Assembly (NCBI RefSeq): GCF_002080045.1
Contig: NZ_MUIN01000015.1
Span: forward strand, 316,006-380,005
Direction of reading: 5' to 3'
DNA: 64,000 nucleotides
Source of the DNA: Pseudomonas sp. Bc-h
Lineage (GTDB): Bacteria > Pseudomonadota > Gammaproteobacteria > Pseudomonadales > Pseudomonadaceae
Shown piece after piece: positions 17,185-25,637 of the stretch (its first letter is position 1; every line of letters begins with the position of its first letter). The notes below the pieces were generated by a model. That model did not search any database. It was given only the letters and a program-made list of their open reading frames with translations, and was not told the DNA's origin. The position numbers and the translations under genes were made by a program.

Positions 17185-18087
17185 ATGAATAAGCTCGGTA
17201 AATCGCTACCACCGCTGGCCAGTCTGTTGCCGTTCGAGGCCGCGGCCCGCTTGCTGAGTTTTTCCCGTGCCGCCGAGGAGCTGAACCTGACGCAGGCGGC
17301 GGTCAGCCGGCAGATACGAGCCCTGGAGGAAAACCTCGGCATCGCGCTTTTTCAACGACGCAACCGGGCGGTCTTCCTCACCGATGCCGGTCGGGAGTTC
17401 AGCCTTACGCTGGGTAATGCACTGCGCGATGTCGCCAGCACCGCAGATCGCCTGCGCGGAGTGGCGGGGAACAATGAGGTGGTGTTGCTGTGTCAGCCCT
17501 GCGAGGCCTTTCACTGGTTGATGCCGAGGTTGTCTGACTTCCACCAGCGGTACCCGGAAATCGAGCTAAAGATGGTCACCTGGGCCAATCCGCTGACCGA
17601 CTTCCAGGGCTATTTCGATGTAGCGATGCAGAGCAGCAACCGTGATCACGGCCTGCATCCATTGCTGTTCACCGCGGCGGACGAGGTCTTTCCGGTGTGC
17701 AGCCCGCGTTACCTGCAAAGTCGCGCACCGTTGAGCACGTTCGAAGATCTGGCCGGCCACACGTTGCTGTATCACGACGCGCTGCCAGCCTATCAACTGG
17801 AGTGGGATACGTGGCTGGCGACATTCGGGCATGAGGTCCCGCGCAGTGCACGCGGGTTATCGTTCGACAACTACTCGCTGATGCTGCACGCGGCGGTCGA
17901 AGGTCACGGGCTGGCGATGGGGTGGCGGCGGACCTCACAGCGCATGCTCGACAGCGGCGTGCTGGTGGCGCCATTGCGCGAGACCGTGCATCTGACCGAG
18001 GCGTTGTCGGTCTACCGTCGCCACGGGCAGGCGCGCCGGGAAGAGGCGAACCTGCTGGTGGAGTGGTTGCGTACCGAACTGGCGTGA
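17185..18087 (+). CDS. LysR-family transcriptional regulator (GcvA-like)
   Basis: 300-residue regulator. The N-terminal winged helix (AAARLLSFSRAAEELNLTQAAVSRQIRALEENLG) is of the GcvA/AmpR subtype, followed by a substrate-binding domain. Divergent from the EamA-dioxygenase unit with 143 bp between starts, so that operon is its most likely target. It converges with argC. Confidence 0.85.
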   Translation: MNKLGKSLPPLASLLPFEAAARLLSFSRAAEELNLTQAAVSRQIRALEENLGIALFQRRNRAVFLTDAGREFSLTLGNALRDVASTADRLRGVAGNNEVVLLCQPCEAFHWLMPRLSDFHQRYPEIELKMVTWANPLTDFQGYFDVAMQSSNRDHGLHPLLFTAADEVFPVCSPRYLQSRAPLSTFEDLAGHTLLYHDALPAYQLEWDTWLATFGHEVPRSARGLSFDNYSLMLHAAVEGHGLAMGWRRTSQRMLDSGVLVAPLRETVHLTEALSVYRRHGQARREEANLLVEWLRTELA

Positions 18088-18088
18088 T

Positions 18089-19012
18089 TCAGGCGCCAGC
18101 GATCATCAGGTCGAGGTTCTGCACCGCTGCCCCTGCGGCGCCTTTGCCGAGGTTGTCGAACACCGCCGCCAGCAACACGTGCCCGGCGTTTTCGAACACC
18201 ATCAGCCGCAGTTTATCGGTGTCGTTCAGCACCCGAGGGTCCAGACCGCCGAGCGCTTTCGACTCATCCAGCTTCATGACCTCGACAAACCCGCTGCCCG
18301 CGTAATGCTGTTCCAGGCAGGCGTGCAGTTTCGCACCGGTTACACCCGGTGCCAGCAGGCGCAGTTGCAACGGGATGGTCAGCACGATGCCCTGACGAAA
18401 CGAGCCGTAGGCCGGAATGAACACCGGCCGCTCGCTGAGGCCGCTGTATTGCTGGATTTCCGGAATGTGCTTGTGCGCCAGACCCAGGCCATACACCTGA
18501 AACGGCGTTGCCTGCGCAGCGTCCGGGCCTTCGAACTCATCGACACCGGCACGCCCCTTGCCTGAATAGCCCGACACGGCGTTGATGCTGATCGGGTAGT
18601 CATGGGGAATCAGTCCTGCATCCAGCAACGGGCGCAGCAAGCCGATTGCGCCGGTCGGGTAGCAGCCTGGGTTGCTGACCCGGCTGGCGCTGGCGATGGT
18701 GGCTTTCTGCTGCTGACTCATCTGCGCGAAACCGTACACCCAATCCGGCTCGGTGCGGTGGGCCGAGCTGGCGTCGATCACCCGCACGTCCGGGTTTTCA
18801 ATGCTCTGCGCGGCGGCGCGGGCGGCGTCGTCCGGCAGGCACAACACGGCAATGTCGCAGGCGTTGATCGCCACCGCACGGCTCTTGGCGTTCTTGCGCT
18901 GATCGGCCGGCAGCGTTACCAGTTTCAGGTCGCGGCGGCCTTGCAGCCGTTGGTGGATCTGCAGGCCGGTGGTGCCTTGGTCGCCGTCGATGAAAACAAC
19001 TGGAATGGACAT
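18089..19012 (-). CDS. argC: N-acetyl-gamma-glutamyl-phosphate reductase (short type)
   Basis: NADPH-dependent reductase of arginine biosynthesis that makes N-acetylglutamate semialdehyde. It is the short type-2 form (307 residues) with the N-terminal motif FIDGDQGTTGLQI, the catalytic Cys in VSNPGCYPTG, the substrate loop INAVSGYSGKG and the C-terminal IPAYGSFRQGI block. Start at 19012. Pseudomonads usually have a longer housekeeping argC, so this copy, with its own divergent LysR regulator, may be a second, conditionally expressed version. No other arg gene adjoins it. Confidence 0.9.
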   Translation of the reverse strand: MSIPVVFIDGDQGTTGLQIHQRLQGRRDLKLVTLPADQRKNAKSRAVAINACDIAVLCLPDDAARAAAQSIENPDVRVIDASSAHRTEPDWVYGFAQMSQQQKATIASASRVSNPGCYPTGAIGLLRPLLDAGLIPHDYPISINAVSGYSGKGRAGVDEFEGPDAAQATPFQVYGLGLAHKHIPEIQQYSGLSERPVFIPAYGSFRQGIVLTIPLQLRLLAPGVTGAKLHACLEQHYAGSGFVEVMKLDESKALGGLDPRVLNDTDKLRLMVFENAGHVLLAAVFDNLGKGAAGAAVQNLDLMIAGA

Positions 19013-19021
19013 GCAAGTGCT

Positions 19022-19055
19022 CTCGAAGAAGTCATCAATGGCGATCATCTTCGAG
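19022..19055. promoter_or_regulatory. Inverted repeat in the argC/LysR intergenic region
   Basis: CTCGAAGA (19022-19029) and TCTTCGAG (19048-19055), 8-bp perfect arms with an 18-bp centre, just upstream of argC. Confidence 0.4.
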
Positions 19056-19097
19056 CAGGGCGTAAGATAGGAAAAGTTGAATTTAATAACCGTCAGA

Positions 19098-19112
19098 TTC
19101 AGTTTTTCTGAA
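19098..19112. promoter_or_regulatory. LysR-type palindrome TTCAGTTTTTCTGAA
   Basis: Perfect interrupted palindrome with 5-bp arms 11 bp before the LysR start codon, in the divergent argC/LysR spacer. Candidate autoregulatory site. Confidence 0.45.
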
Positions 19113-19123
19113 GAGAAAATACC

Positions 19124-20008
19124 ATGCGTGAAATCAGCCTGGACCGTCTGCGCACCCTGGTGGCGATTGCCGACCTTGGCTCGTTCGCCGAAGCGGCGCG
19201 GGTGCTGAACCTGGCGCCACCGACGGTGAGCCTGCACATCGCCGATCTGGAGGAGCGGGTGGGCGCCAGCCTGCTGTCGCGTACTCGAGGTCGGGTGCAG
19301 CCCTCGGCCATTGGCGAAACCCTGATCGAGCGCGCCCGTCGGCTGCTGAGCGATGCCGATCAAGCGCTGGAAGATGTGCAGCGGCAAGTGCAGGGGCTGG
19401 CGGGGCGTGTGCGTCTGGGCGCATCAACCGGCGTCATCGCGCAACTGATTCCCCATGCGCTGGAAACCCTGACTCGGGACCATGAGGACATCGACGTTCA
19501 AGTGGCTGTGCTCACCTCGCAGCAGACCTTGCAGAAGCTGGCCGATGGCAGTCTCGACATCGGCGTGATCGCGTTGCCTCAGGCACCGGTCAAGGGCTTG
19601 CAGATCAAGCCGTGGCGACGGGATCCGGTCATGGCGTTCCTGCCGGCGCGCTGGGATTGCCCGCCCGTGATCACACCGAGCTGGCTCGCGGGGCAGCCGC
19701 TGATTCTCAACGACAACAGCACGCGGCTGTCACGTCAGGTCGGGGAGTGGTTCGCCAGCGAAGGGCCGCAGCCGACGCCGCGCATTCAGCTCAATTACAA
19801 CGATGCGATCAAGAGCCTGGTGGCAGCGGGGTATGGCGCGACATTACTCCCCCATGAAGCATCGACGCCCTTGCCGGAAAACCGGATCGCCATGCGCCCG
19901 TTACAACCGACCTTATGGCGAGAACTGGGCATCGCCCATCGTGGCGGAGCAGTCGAACGCTCGACTGAGCACGTGCTGGAGGTGTTGTGGGGGTTGGAGG
20001 CGTTGTAG
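19124..20008 (+). CDS. LysR-family transcriptional regulator
   Basis: 294-residue LysR protein with the N-terminal helix-turn-helix (LGSFAEAARVLNLAPPTVSLHIADLEERVG) and a substrate-binding domain containing LADGSLDIGVIALP. It diverges from argC with 111 bp between the starts, a spacer that holds two inverted repeats. The natural inference is control of argC; the inducer is unknown. Confidence 0.87.
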   Translation: MREISLDRLRTLVAIADLGSFAEAARVLNLAPPTVSLHIADLEERVGASLLSRTRGRVQPSAIGETLIERARRLLSDADQALEDVQRQVQGLAGRVRLGASTGVIAQLIPHALETLTRDHEDIDVQVAVLTSQQTLQKLADGSLDIGVIALPQAPVKGLQIKPWRRDPVMAFLPARWDCPPVITPSWLAGQPLILNDNSTRLSRQVGEWFASEGPQPTPRIQLNYNDAIKSLVAAGYGATLLPHEASTPLPENRIAMRPLQPTLWRELGIAHRGGAVERSTEHVLEVLWGLEAL

Positions 20009-20015
20009 GGAAATT

Positions 20016-20900
20016 TCAGGGCGCCCCGAACAGCATGGTCCAGTAGATGCCCAGATCGCTGCGTGTATTGGTCGCATAAGCCGCGCCGACCTGGGTGAAC
20101 ATCGGGTTCATCAGATTGGCGCAATGACCGGGGCTGGCCAGCCAGCTTTGCATCGCCTGAGTGGGCGAGCCCTGGCCGGCGGCGATGTTCTCGCCTATCT
20201 GCCGCCCCCGGTAACCAGCGACTCGTGCCCGGTCAGCAGGAGTGTCGCCGTCGGGGTCCTGATGAGCGAAATAGTTGTCGTTGGCCATCGCCTTGCTGTG
20301 GCCTTGGGCGGCCGTTCCCAATGCATTGCTCCAACTGAGTGGACGCGCGGCGGCGAAGCGGCGGTAGCCGCACATTCTCGGTTGAGCGCGAGCCGCGTTG
20401 ACTTGTGCCAGCAAGGCGTTGTCTGCGCTGCGCACATCGGTCAGGTGTGTATCGAGCAATGGCTTGGCCAACACCAGTTGCCAGTGACCGCCTGCGTGAC
20501 TGACGCCGATGTCTGCGGCCTGCGTGTCGAGCATCGAATCGCAGTATTCCCGTTGCAGCATGGCGAACGCCGCGGTGGCGTCCCACGCGCCGACCAGTTG
20601 AATGCTTTGCACGCTGGCAGCCTGATAACCGGCGGCTTTCAAGCCCTCCCGCAAACTCCCGCCATAGCCAACCGGCAAGGCAACGCTGGCCTTGAGCGAC
20701 AGCGGTGCCAGCGCCGAAACAACCCGGCCTTCACAGCGTTGCGGATGCGCCCGGTAGCTGTTGATTGCCTGCACCAATTGCCGCTCGCCGTCGGCATGGG
20801 CCGGCGCAGCGATGATGTACAGCGAACAGGCAAGGCAGAGCAGGGCGAGGCGGGAACGACGAACAGGTGGGCGCATGAGGCGAACAGCTCGAATGATCAT
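20016..20900 (-). CDS. Exported CAP-domain (SCP/PR-1-like) protein
   Basis: Secreted or periplasmic protein with an N-terminal signal sequence (RLALLCLACSLYIIAAPAHA, cleavage after AHA) and a C-terminal CAP domain, about residues 165-290. Conserved CAP blocks are present: LLAQVNAARAQ, the His of AQGHSKAMANDNYFAHQ, GENIAAG and SPGHCANLMNPMFTQVG. The middle region has paired Cys residues and no assignable function. Bacterial CAP proteins are poorly understood. ATG 20876 (MRPPVRRSR) is an alternative start that gives a tighter signal peptide; neither start has a clear ribosome site. Confidence 0.85.
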   Translation of the reverse strand: MIIRAVRLMRPPVRRSRLALLCLACSLYIIAAPAHADGERQLVQAINSYRAHPQRCEGRVVSALAPLSLKASVALPVGYGGSLREGLKAAGYQAASVQSIQLVGAWDATAAFAMLQREYCDSMLDTQAADIGVSHAGGHWQLVLAKPLLDTHLTDVRSADNALLAQVNAARAQPRMCGYRRFAAARPLSWSNALGTAAQGHSKAMANDNYFAHQDPDGDTPADRARVAGYRGRQIGENIAAGQGSPTQAMQSWLASPGHCANLMNPMFTQVGAAYATNTRSDLGIYWTMLFGAP

Positions 20901-21037
20901 AACGGGAGGGTGCGGGTCGGGAGCTGAGGCGTGCGCGGCCAGTATGAAACTGGCTGCGAACGTCAGGGCGCGGATAGGACTGTGGGTTTGAGGACTAGTT
21001 GCAGGCGTGACAAAAATTTCATTCTGACGAGCCGTTA

Positions 21038-21073
21038 GCCGGCGGTGGCGTTTTTGAATACGCCACCGCCGGC
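21038..21073. repeat. REP hairpin
   Basis: Perfect 13-bp stem GCCGGCGGTGGCG (21038-21050) with its complement at 21061-21073 and a 10-nt loop. Same class as the hairpin at 6371. It lies between the CAP gene start and the end of the peroxidase gene. Confidence 0.85.
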
Positions 21074-21097
21074 AAGCTGTGCTGATACAGGACGTGG

Positions 21098-23236
21098 TTA
21101 TTGCAAATCACTGGCAAACGGCATCAGCGGCCCATCGCTTGGCCTGCGTCCGGTAGCGCCGATGGCGTTGAGCAGGATCTCCACATCCTTGGCCCGTGGG
21201 GTGGTGGATTTCGCGTCCACCGGCCGCACGACCACCGAATTCTCGTCGCCGACTTCACCCTGCGCGAGGGTCAGCGACGGGTGATCGAACGGTGCCTGTT
21301 CCCAGGCCACGCGCGGATCGGTGAGGCCGACCTCCATGAAGCGGACCAGCGCGTCGATCTCGCTCGGCGTCAGGTTCAACGCGGTCATGTCCGGGTCCAG
21401 GTTGGAGGCGTTGTGCTGGTTCACGCTCGGATGATCGAAGCCGCTGGTGTTGCTCGCATCTTCGCCTCGGCGGTCGCCGCCACGGTTATAGAACTCCACC
21501 ACCTGCTTGAGCGTCGAGCGGCTGCCGTTGTGGAAGTACGGGCCGGTCAGCGCGATGTTGCGCAGGGTCGGCGTCTTGAACGCGCCGTCCACCGAGTCGC
21601 GGAAACCGACGTTGGGTCTGAGCGTGGCATCGCAAGGGATCGCCGGGCTCAGCGGCGCTTCGAATTTGCACACATCGACCTCGAACGGGTCTGGAACGCT
21701 CAGGCCTTGCAGCAGCGTGTTGTACTGACGGGTGAACGACAGCGGATTGCCCCAGGCGTCGCTGCCGCCCAGCGCCAGATCTTCCTCGGTGGGCCGCACG
21801 CCGGTGTTATAGAAACCGTTGTCGTAAAGCGTGATCAGATTGTCGGCCATGACCATCCGCTCGATGCGTTCACGGGGCTCCAGGCGCAGGCGGGTGGCGG
21901 CGTTGGTCAGCTCGGGACCGGCGTGACAAGCCACGCATTTGCCCTTGCCGGTGAACAGGTTCATGCCCTGAACGGCCTGCGCATCCATGGCCTGGGCGTT
22001 ACCTTGCAGATAGGCGTCCAGCGGGGTCTGGTCGGAGACCAGAGTCGACTCGTACAGCTGAATCGCCAGCCCGAAGAACAGCGGGAAGTTGGCCTCGATC
22101 TGCGCGTAATCCACACCGCCCAGTGACACCGGTTGTGAGGCATTCCACAGCCGTGGGTGGAACGCGGCCTTGATCAGGTCGCGGTAGCTGGGGCGGCGAA
22201 CGGCGATCGATGACAGCACCGAATCATTGGAGGCGATGCGTTGATGGCTGAGCACCAGCGAATCGAGCATGCGCCGACCGATGTCGGCGAAGGTGCGCCC
22301 GCCACAGGACATCTCGACCGGGCTGCCGGGAGGTCCCACCGCTTGAGACGCCGCCGACGCGTCGTTGAGCGCCAGCCTGACCTTGATTGCCACTGGGTTG
22401 CGTTCAGTGGTCACGAAAATTGCGGCATCAGGGTCGCGGTTACCGAACGGCGAGAAACCGTTGAACACGTTGTTCGCTCGGCCATCCCAGAAGTTGCGCA
22501 CGTTGAACGCAGCGTTGATCACCGTAGGCGCGTTGCGTGCGGTGCTGCGCCGCACGCTGATCCTGTTGACCGCGAATAACGCGTCAGTCACCGGGGTGCA
22601 GCGGTCGAAACGCGGCTGGCGCGGGCGCACGTAGTTGGCCTCGAACACGCCTTGAGAGCCGACCACATCGTCGCTGGAATAGACGATCGGCGAGTTGCGA
22701 TCCAGCGGGTCTGCCAGCACATGGTTCGGGAAGTCGGTTTTTTTCAGCGTGTAGTTCGGGCCGCCCTTGCCGCCGGAGAGCGTGGCGTAGGAGGGCGTAT
22801 CCCCCGGAATGTTCGGCGCAATGAACGGCTTGTTGAACAACGACGCCGAGTTGGCATTGGTGTGGGCCTGGCCGGGGTTGAGCTGGTTGGTGATGCGATG
22901 GTCGACCCCCGCGTGGTAGTGGCATGAGGCACAGGCGGTGAAGCCGTCGCTGCCAAAATCCTGATCCCAGAACATGGCCTTGCCGAGGCGGATCGCGGCA
23001 TCGCGGTTGAGGACGAAGTCGCCCATCAGATCGACCTTGCGACCGCCTTCTGTACCGGACGGGTCGGGGGGCGTCAGGCCGCGCATGGATGCCAGGGTCG
23101 GAATGTCCAGCGCTGGATCCACCACTTCTACTGGCGTGGCGGCGAAGACGCCGGGCCCGGATACAGAACCCGCCACCAGACTTGCCGCCAGGGCGCAGGT
23201 CAGACGCAGGCTTCTAAAACTGATCAGGTCATTCAT
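21098..23236 (-). CDS. Di-haem cytochrome c peroxidase-family protein (long form)
   Basis: Periplasmic protein of 712 residues with a signal peptide (LTCALAASLVAGSVSGPGVFAATP). Two c-type haem sites are visible: CASCH near residue 108 in the N-terminal domain and CVACH in the C-terminal domain. The CcpA/MauG fold is recognisable (AIRLGKAMFWDQDFGSDG, NGSRSTLKQVVEFYNRGG), but the protein is about twice the length of classical CcpA. That places it in the long subgroup often labelled cytochrome-c peroxidase without proof. Start MNDLISFRSLRL at 23236; the frame upstream of that is not coding. No redox partner lies nearby. Confidence 0.85.
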   Translation of the reverse strand: MNDLISFRSLRLTCALAASLVAGSVSGPGVFAATPVEVVDPALDIPTLASMRGLTPPDPSGTEGGRKVDLMGDFVLNRDAAIRLGKAMFWDQDFGSDGFTACASCHYHAGVDHRITNQLNPGQAHTNANSASLFNKPFIAPNIPGDTPSYATLSGGKGGPNYTLKKTDFPNHVLADPLDRNSPIVYSSDDVVGSQGVFEANYVRPRQPRFDRCTPVTDALFAVNRISVRRSTARNAPTVINAAFNVRNFWDGRANNVFNGFSPFGNRDPDAAIFVTTERNPVAIKVRLALNDASAASQAVGPPGSPVEMSCGGRTFADIGRRMLDSLVLSHQRIASNDSVLSSIAVRRPSYRDLIKAAFHPRLWNASQPVSLGGVDYAQIEANFPLFFGLAIQLYESTLVSDQTPLDAYLQGNAQAMDAQAVQGMNLFTGKGKCVACHAGPELTNAATRLRLEPRERIERMVMADNLITLYDNGFYNTGVRPTEEDLALGGSDAWGNPLSFTRQYNTLLQGLSVPDPFEVDVCKFEAPLSPAIPCDATLRPNVGFRDSVDGAFKTPTLRNIALTGPYFHNGSRSTLKQVVEFYNRGGDRRGEDASNTSGFDHPSVNQHNASNLDPDMTALNLTPSEIDALVRFMEVGLTDPRVAWEQAPFDHPSLTLAQGEVGDENSVVVRPVDAKSTTPRAKDVEILLNAIGATGRRPSDGPLMPFASDLQ

Positions 23237-24014
23237 GGTGTCGGCACTCTCGATGAGTGAAGGCTCGCGGAGCTGTTCTTGTTCTTTTATGAAATTCCGG
23301 CCAAAGAAACTGCGGCCCGCGTGTTGAACACGTCGACTGGAAGTTAGATGGCAGGGTGCAGACGACACGTTGGCGTTTACGGTTGCCGATTCAAGTGCTG
23401 TCGCGAGGACAGAGGCTGCTGAGAATGACAATAGCGCTGCCAGAAAAAATTGGAAGATATATTTCTAAATATTTTTATCGGGTCGATGGTGAGTTTAGTT
23501 ATTGGGTTCCAGGGTGGGGAAGTGCGCGGTTAAAACCGGAAAAGTGGGTGTGTTGCTTCCCCGCTTTTGGGGGATAGGTCCGCTACTGCCGTAAGGATGA
23601 AAGGCGAATTCTCATCTCAATCAAGGGGTTGATGGAGTGGAGATTTGTCGGTGGAGGATTGGCAGACAAATTGCTAAGTACCGTATGTCGTGATCAGTTC
23701 GAAGCATAAAGAGGCGTTATGGGCTAACGAAGGTCACGCTGCAACAGCAGAGTTGAGTTGTTTGTTTTGGACGGGGCGCGCAAGTAAGAAAGTAGCGTTT
23801 GTGTGGTTGCACACTGCGACCGCTATTGTTTTTATAGCGGCTATTGATGAGGTTGTTGAATAACCAAGTTGCGCCTGTTGAGCCCAGCCAGCCCATTCAC
23901 TCGCGCGGCTGCCAAAGTCATCAAACGCTGCTTTAATAAGGGTTCCCGCTCGCGCCACCGAATCTTGGCAATCAGGCTCGGTGGCAAGCCGTCAATCGAT
24001 GAGGAAGTGCACAG
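23237..24014. other. 778-bp gap without a convincing gene, atypical composition
   Basis: The stretch around 23420-23720 is visibly richer in A/T than its neighbours. A 7-bp inverted repeat GGGGAAG/CTTCCCC (23517-23523 and 23557-23563) is present. The part at 23845-24000 has short open frames on the minus strand and could be a worn remnant of a mobile element, but I cannot name one and see no intact ends. Confidence 0.45.
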
Positions 24015-24902
24015 ATGACCCGTCTCACTGCCAAGGATTTCGCCCCTGAATTGCTCGAGCTTTACGACTTCTACGTTCACGGCAAGATCAACCGTCGGGA
24101 GTTTCTCGACCGGGCTGCGGTGTTCACCCTGGGTGGCCTGACCGCTACGGCGATTCTAGCGTCGCTGAGCCCCAATTACGCGCTGGCCGAGCAGGTGGAG
24201 TTCACCGACCCTGACATCGCCGCCGAATACATTTCCTATCCGTCTCCCAAGGGCCATGGCCAGGTCCGCGGCTATCTGGTGCGCCCCGCGAAAGCCAGCG
24301 CAAAGGTGCCTGCGGTATTGGTGGTGCACGAAAACCGTGGCCTGAACCCATATATAGAAGACGTCGCCCGCCGCGTGGCCAAGGCCGGCTTTGTAGCGCT
24401 GGCACCTGACGGGTTGTCCTCGGTCGGCGGTTATCCCGGCAACGATGACAAGGGCCGCGAGCTGCAGCAGAAGGTCGACCCTGAAAAACTGATGAATGAC
24501 TTCTTCGCCGCCATCGAATGGCTGATGGCGCATCACGCATCCACCGGCAAGGTCGGCATCACCGGTTTCTGCTACGGCGGCGGTGTGGCCAATGCGGCAG
24601 CGGTGGCGTATCCGGAACTCGCTGCTGCGGTCCCGTTCTACGGACGGCAACCCAAGGCTGAGGATGTGGCCCGCATCAAGGCGCCACTGTTGTTGCACTA
24701 TGCTGAACTGGACAAACCGATCACCGACGGCTGGCCGGCCTATGAGCAGGCGCTCAAGGCCGCTGGCAAGACTTACGAGGCGCACATCTATCCGGGCGTC
24801 AACCACGGTTTTCATAACGACTCGACACCGCGCTACGACGATGCGGCGGCAAGGCTGGCGTGGGACCGCACGCTGGCCTGGTTCAACAAATACCTGGTCT
24901 GA
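24015..24902 (+). CDS. Dienelactone hydrolase family protein (YghX-like), exported
   Basis: Alpha/beta hydrolase of 295 residues. A twin-arginine-like N-terminus (INRREFLDRAAVFTLGGLTATAIL) suggests Tat export. The dienelactone-hydrolase domain shows the nucleophile Cys in GITGFCYGGGVAN, an oxyanion region VVHENRGLNPYIEDVARR, and the catalytic His in PGVNHGFHND. It matches the YghX-type family whose substrate is unknown. Genuine chlorocatechol-pathway enzymes are shorter and lack the signal, so a catabolic dienelactone role is not supported. Confidence 0.85.
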   Translation: MTRLTAKDFAPELLELYDFYVHGKINRREFLDRAAVFTLGGLTATAILASLSPNYALAEQVEFTDPDIAAEYISYPSPKGHGQVRGYLVRPAKASAKVPAVLVVHENRGLNPYIEDVARRVAKAGFVALAPDGLSSVGGYPGNDDKGRELQQKVDPEKLMNDFFAAIEWLMAHHASTGKVGITGFCYGGGVANAAAVAYPELAAAVPFYGRQPKAEDVARIKAPLLLHYAELDKPITDGWPAYEQALKAAGKTYEAHIYPGVNHGFHNDSTPRYDDAAARLAWDRTLAWFNKYLV

Positions 24903-24952
24903 AGCGGTTGCCAGGTCACGTTTGCAGCATGCCCTCTCTCACTTGGCGAAAA

Positions 24953-24974
24953 TGCACGGTCCATCGACCGTGCA
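24953..24974. other. 9-bp hairpin downstream of the hydrolase gene
   Basis: TGCACGGTC (24953-24961), CATC loop, GACCGTGCA (24966-24974). It is followed by AGGCC rather than a T-run, so termination is possible but not proven. Confidence 0.45.
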
Positions 24975-25149
24975 AGGCCGCGATCAATCCACCGGAGAAC
25001 TGGAACTGTCCGTTAACTTTTCGCGCAACTAGAAAGTTGTGCTTATGTGCATGACCGATTGAATCGCGCATTGTTTCGTCTTCGCGATTCGAAGGGTTCT
25101 TAATTATTTCTGCATCTGTATACAGTTTTGCCAATGTCACAAATGTGGC

Positions 25150-25163
25150 GTCAATAAGTTGAT
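25150..25163 (+). promoter_or_regulatory. FleQ-box-like site upstream of the glycan cluster
   Basis: GTCAATAAGTTGAT agrees with the published Pseudomonas FleQ box GTCANTAAATTGAC except at two positions. FleQ is a c-di-GMP-responsive regulator of exopolysaccharide genes. The downstream synthase carries a c-di-GMP-binding-type domain, so a FleQ site here is reasonable but unproven; it lies 475 bp before wecB. Confidence 0.4.
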
Positions 25164-25637
25164 TTTATTACTCCCTCTCGTCTAGTTTTGGATCCTGTTG
25201 AGGGATATCGCTGCTACAGTCAATTGTAATTCGCACCCGTTGAGCGGTCGCGGCTCGCGGACAGCAGGCTCTATTCAGAAGTTCAACGCTTTACACTTTG
25301 ATGTGGGCTGGTGCACACTCTTTAACGCTCTACGGCGGGATTTACCAGCTGGTTAAGCGTCGCAAAATCTGAGATTGACCTCCCTCTTTTATAAAAGTTT
25401 AAAAAACAACCAATGTTGTTAAGCAGGTTATAAAACCTTTTGCATTGGTGTTTTTATCTGCTAATAATCTTCGCTGTTTCGGGCACTAGGGACGCCTCAA
25501 TTTCACAATGAAGTGAACATCGAATCGACTCTCCGATTGTTGCCGTCCGACCATTACTGACACTTTCGAGCGACTTGGCCGGCTGCGGTGCAAGTACGCT
25601 GTCGTGCGGCGCATGCAAATGCGCGGGAGGAATATGA

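Larger units (their letters stand above)
24903..25637. other. Long AT-rich leader/regulatory region upstream of wecB
   Basis: 735 bp with no credible gene. It contains a perfect 9-bp hairpin at 24953-24974, a FleQ-box-like site at 25150-25163 and an A/T-rich segment around 25380-25470 with short inverted repeats (AACAAC-N4-GTTGTT). The size and composition suit a complex promoter for the glycan cluster. Confidence 0.6.

Noticed and set aside
23734..24080. Small minus-strand ORFs as a transposase remnant
   Set aside because: No recognisable transposase motif or terminal repeats; kept only as a low-confidence note on the gap.
24953..24974. Intrinsic terminator after the hydrolase gene
   Set aside because: The stem is strong but no T-run follows on either strand.
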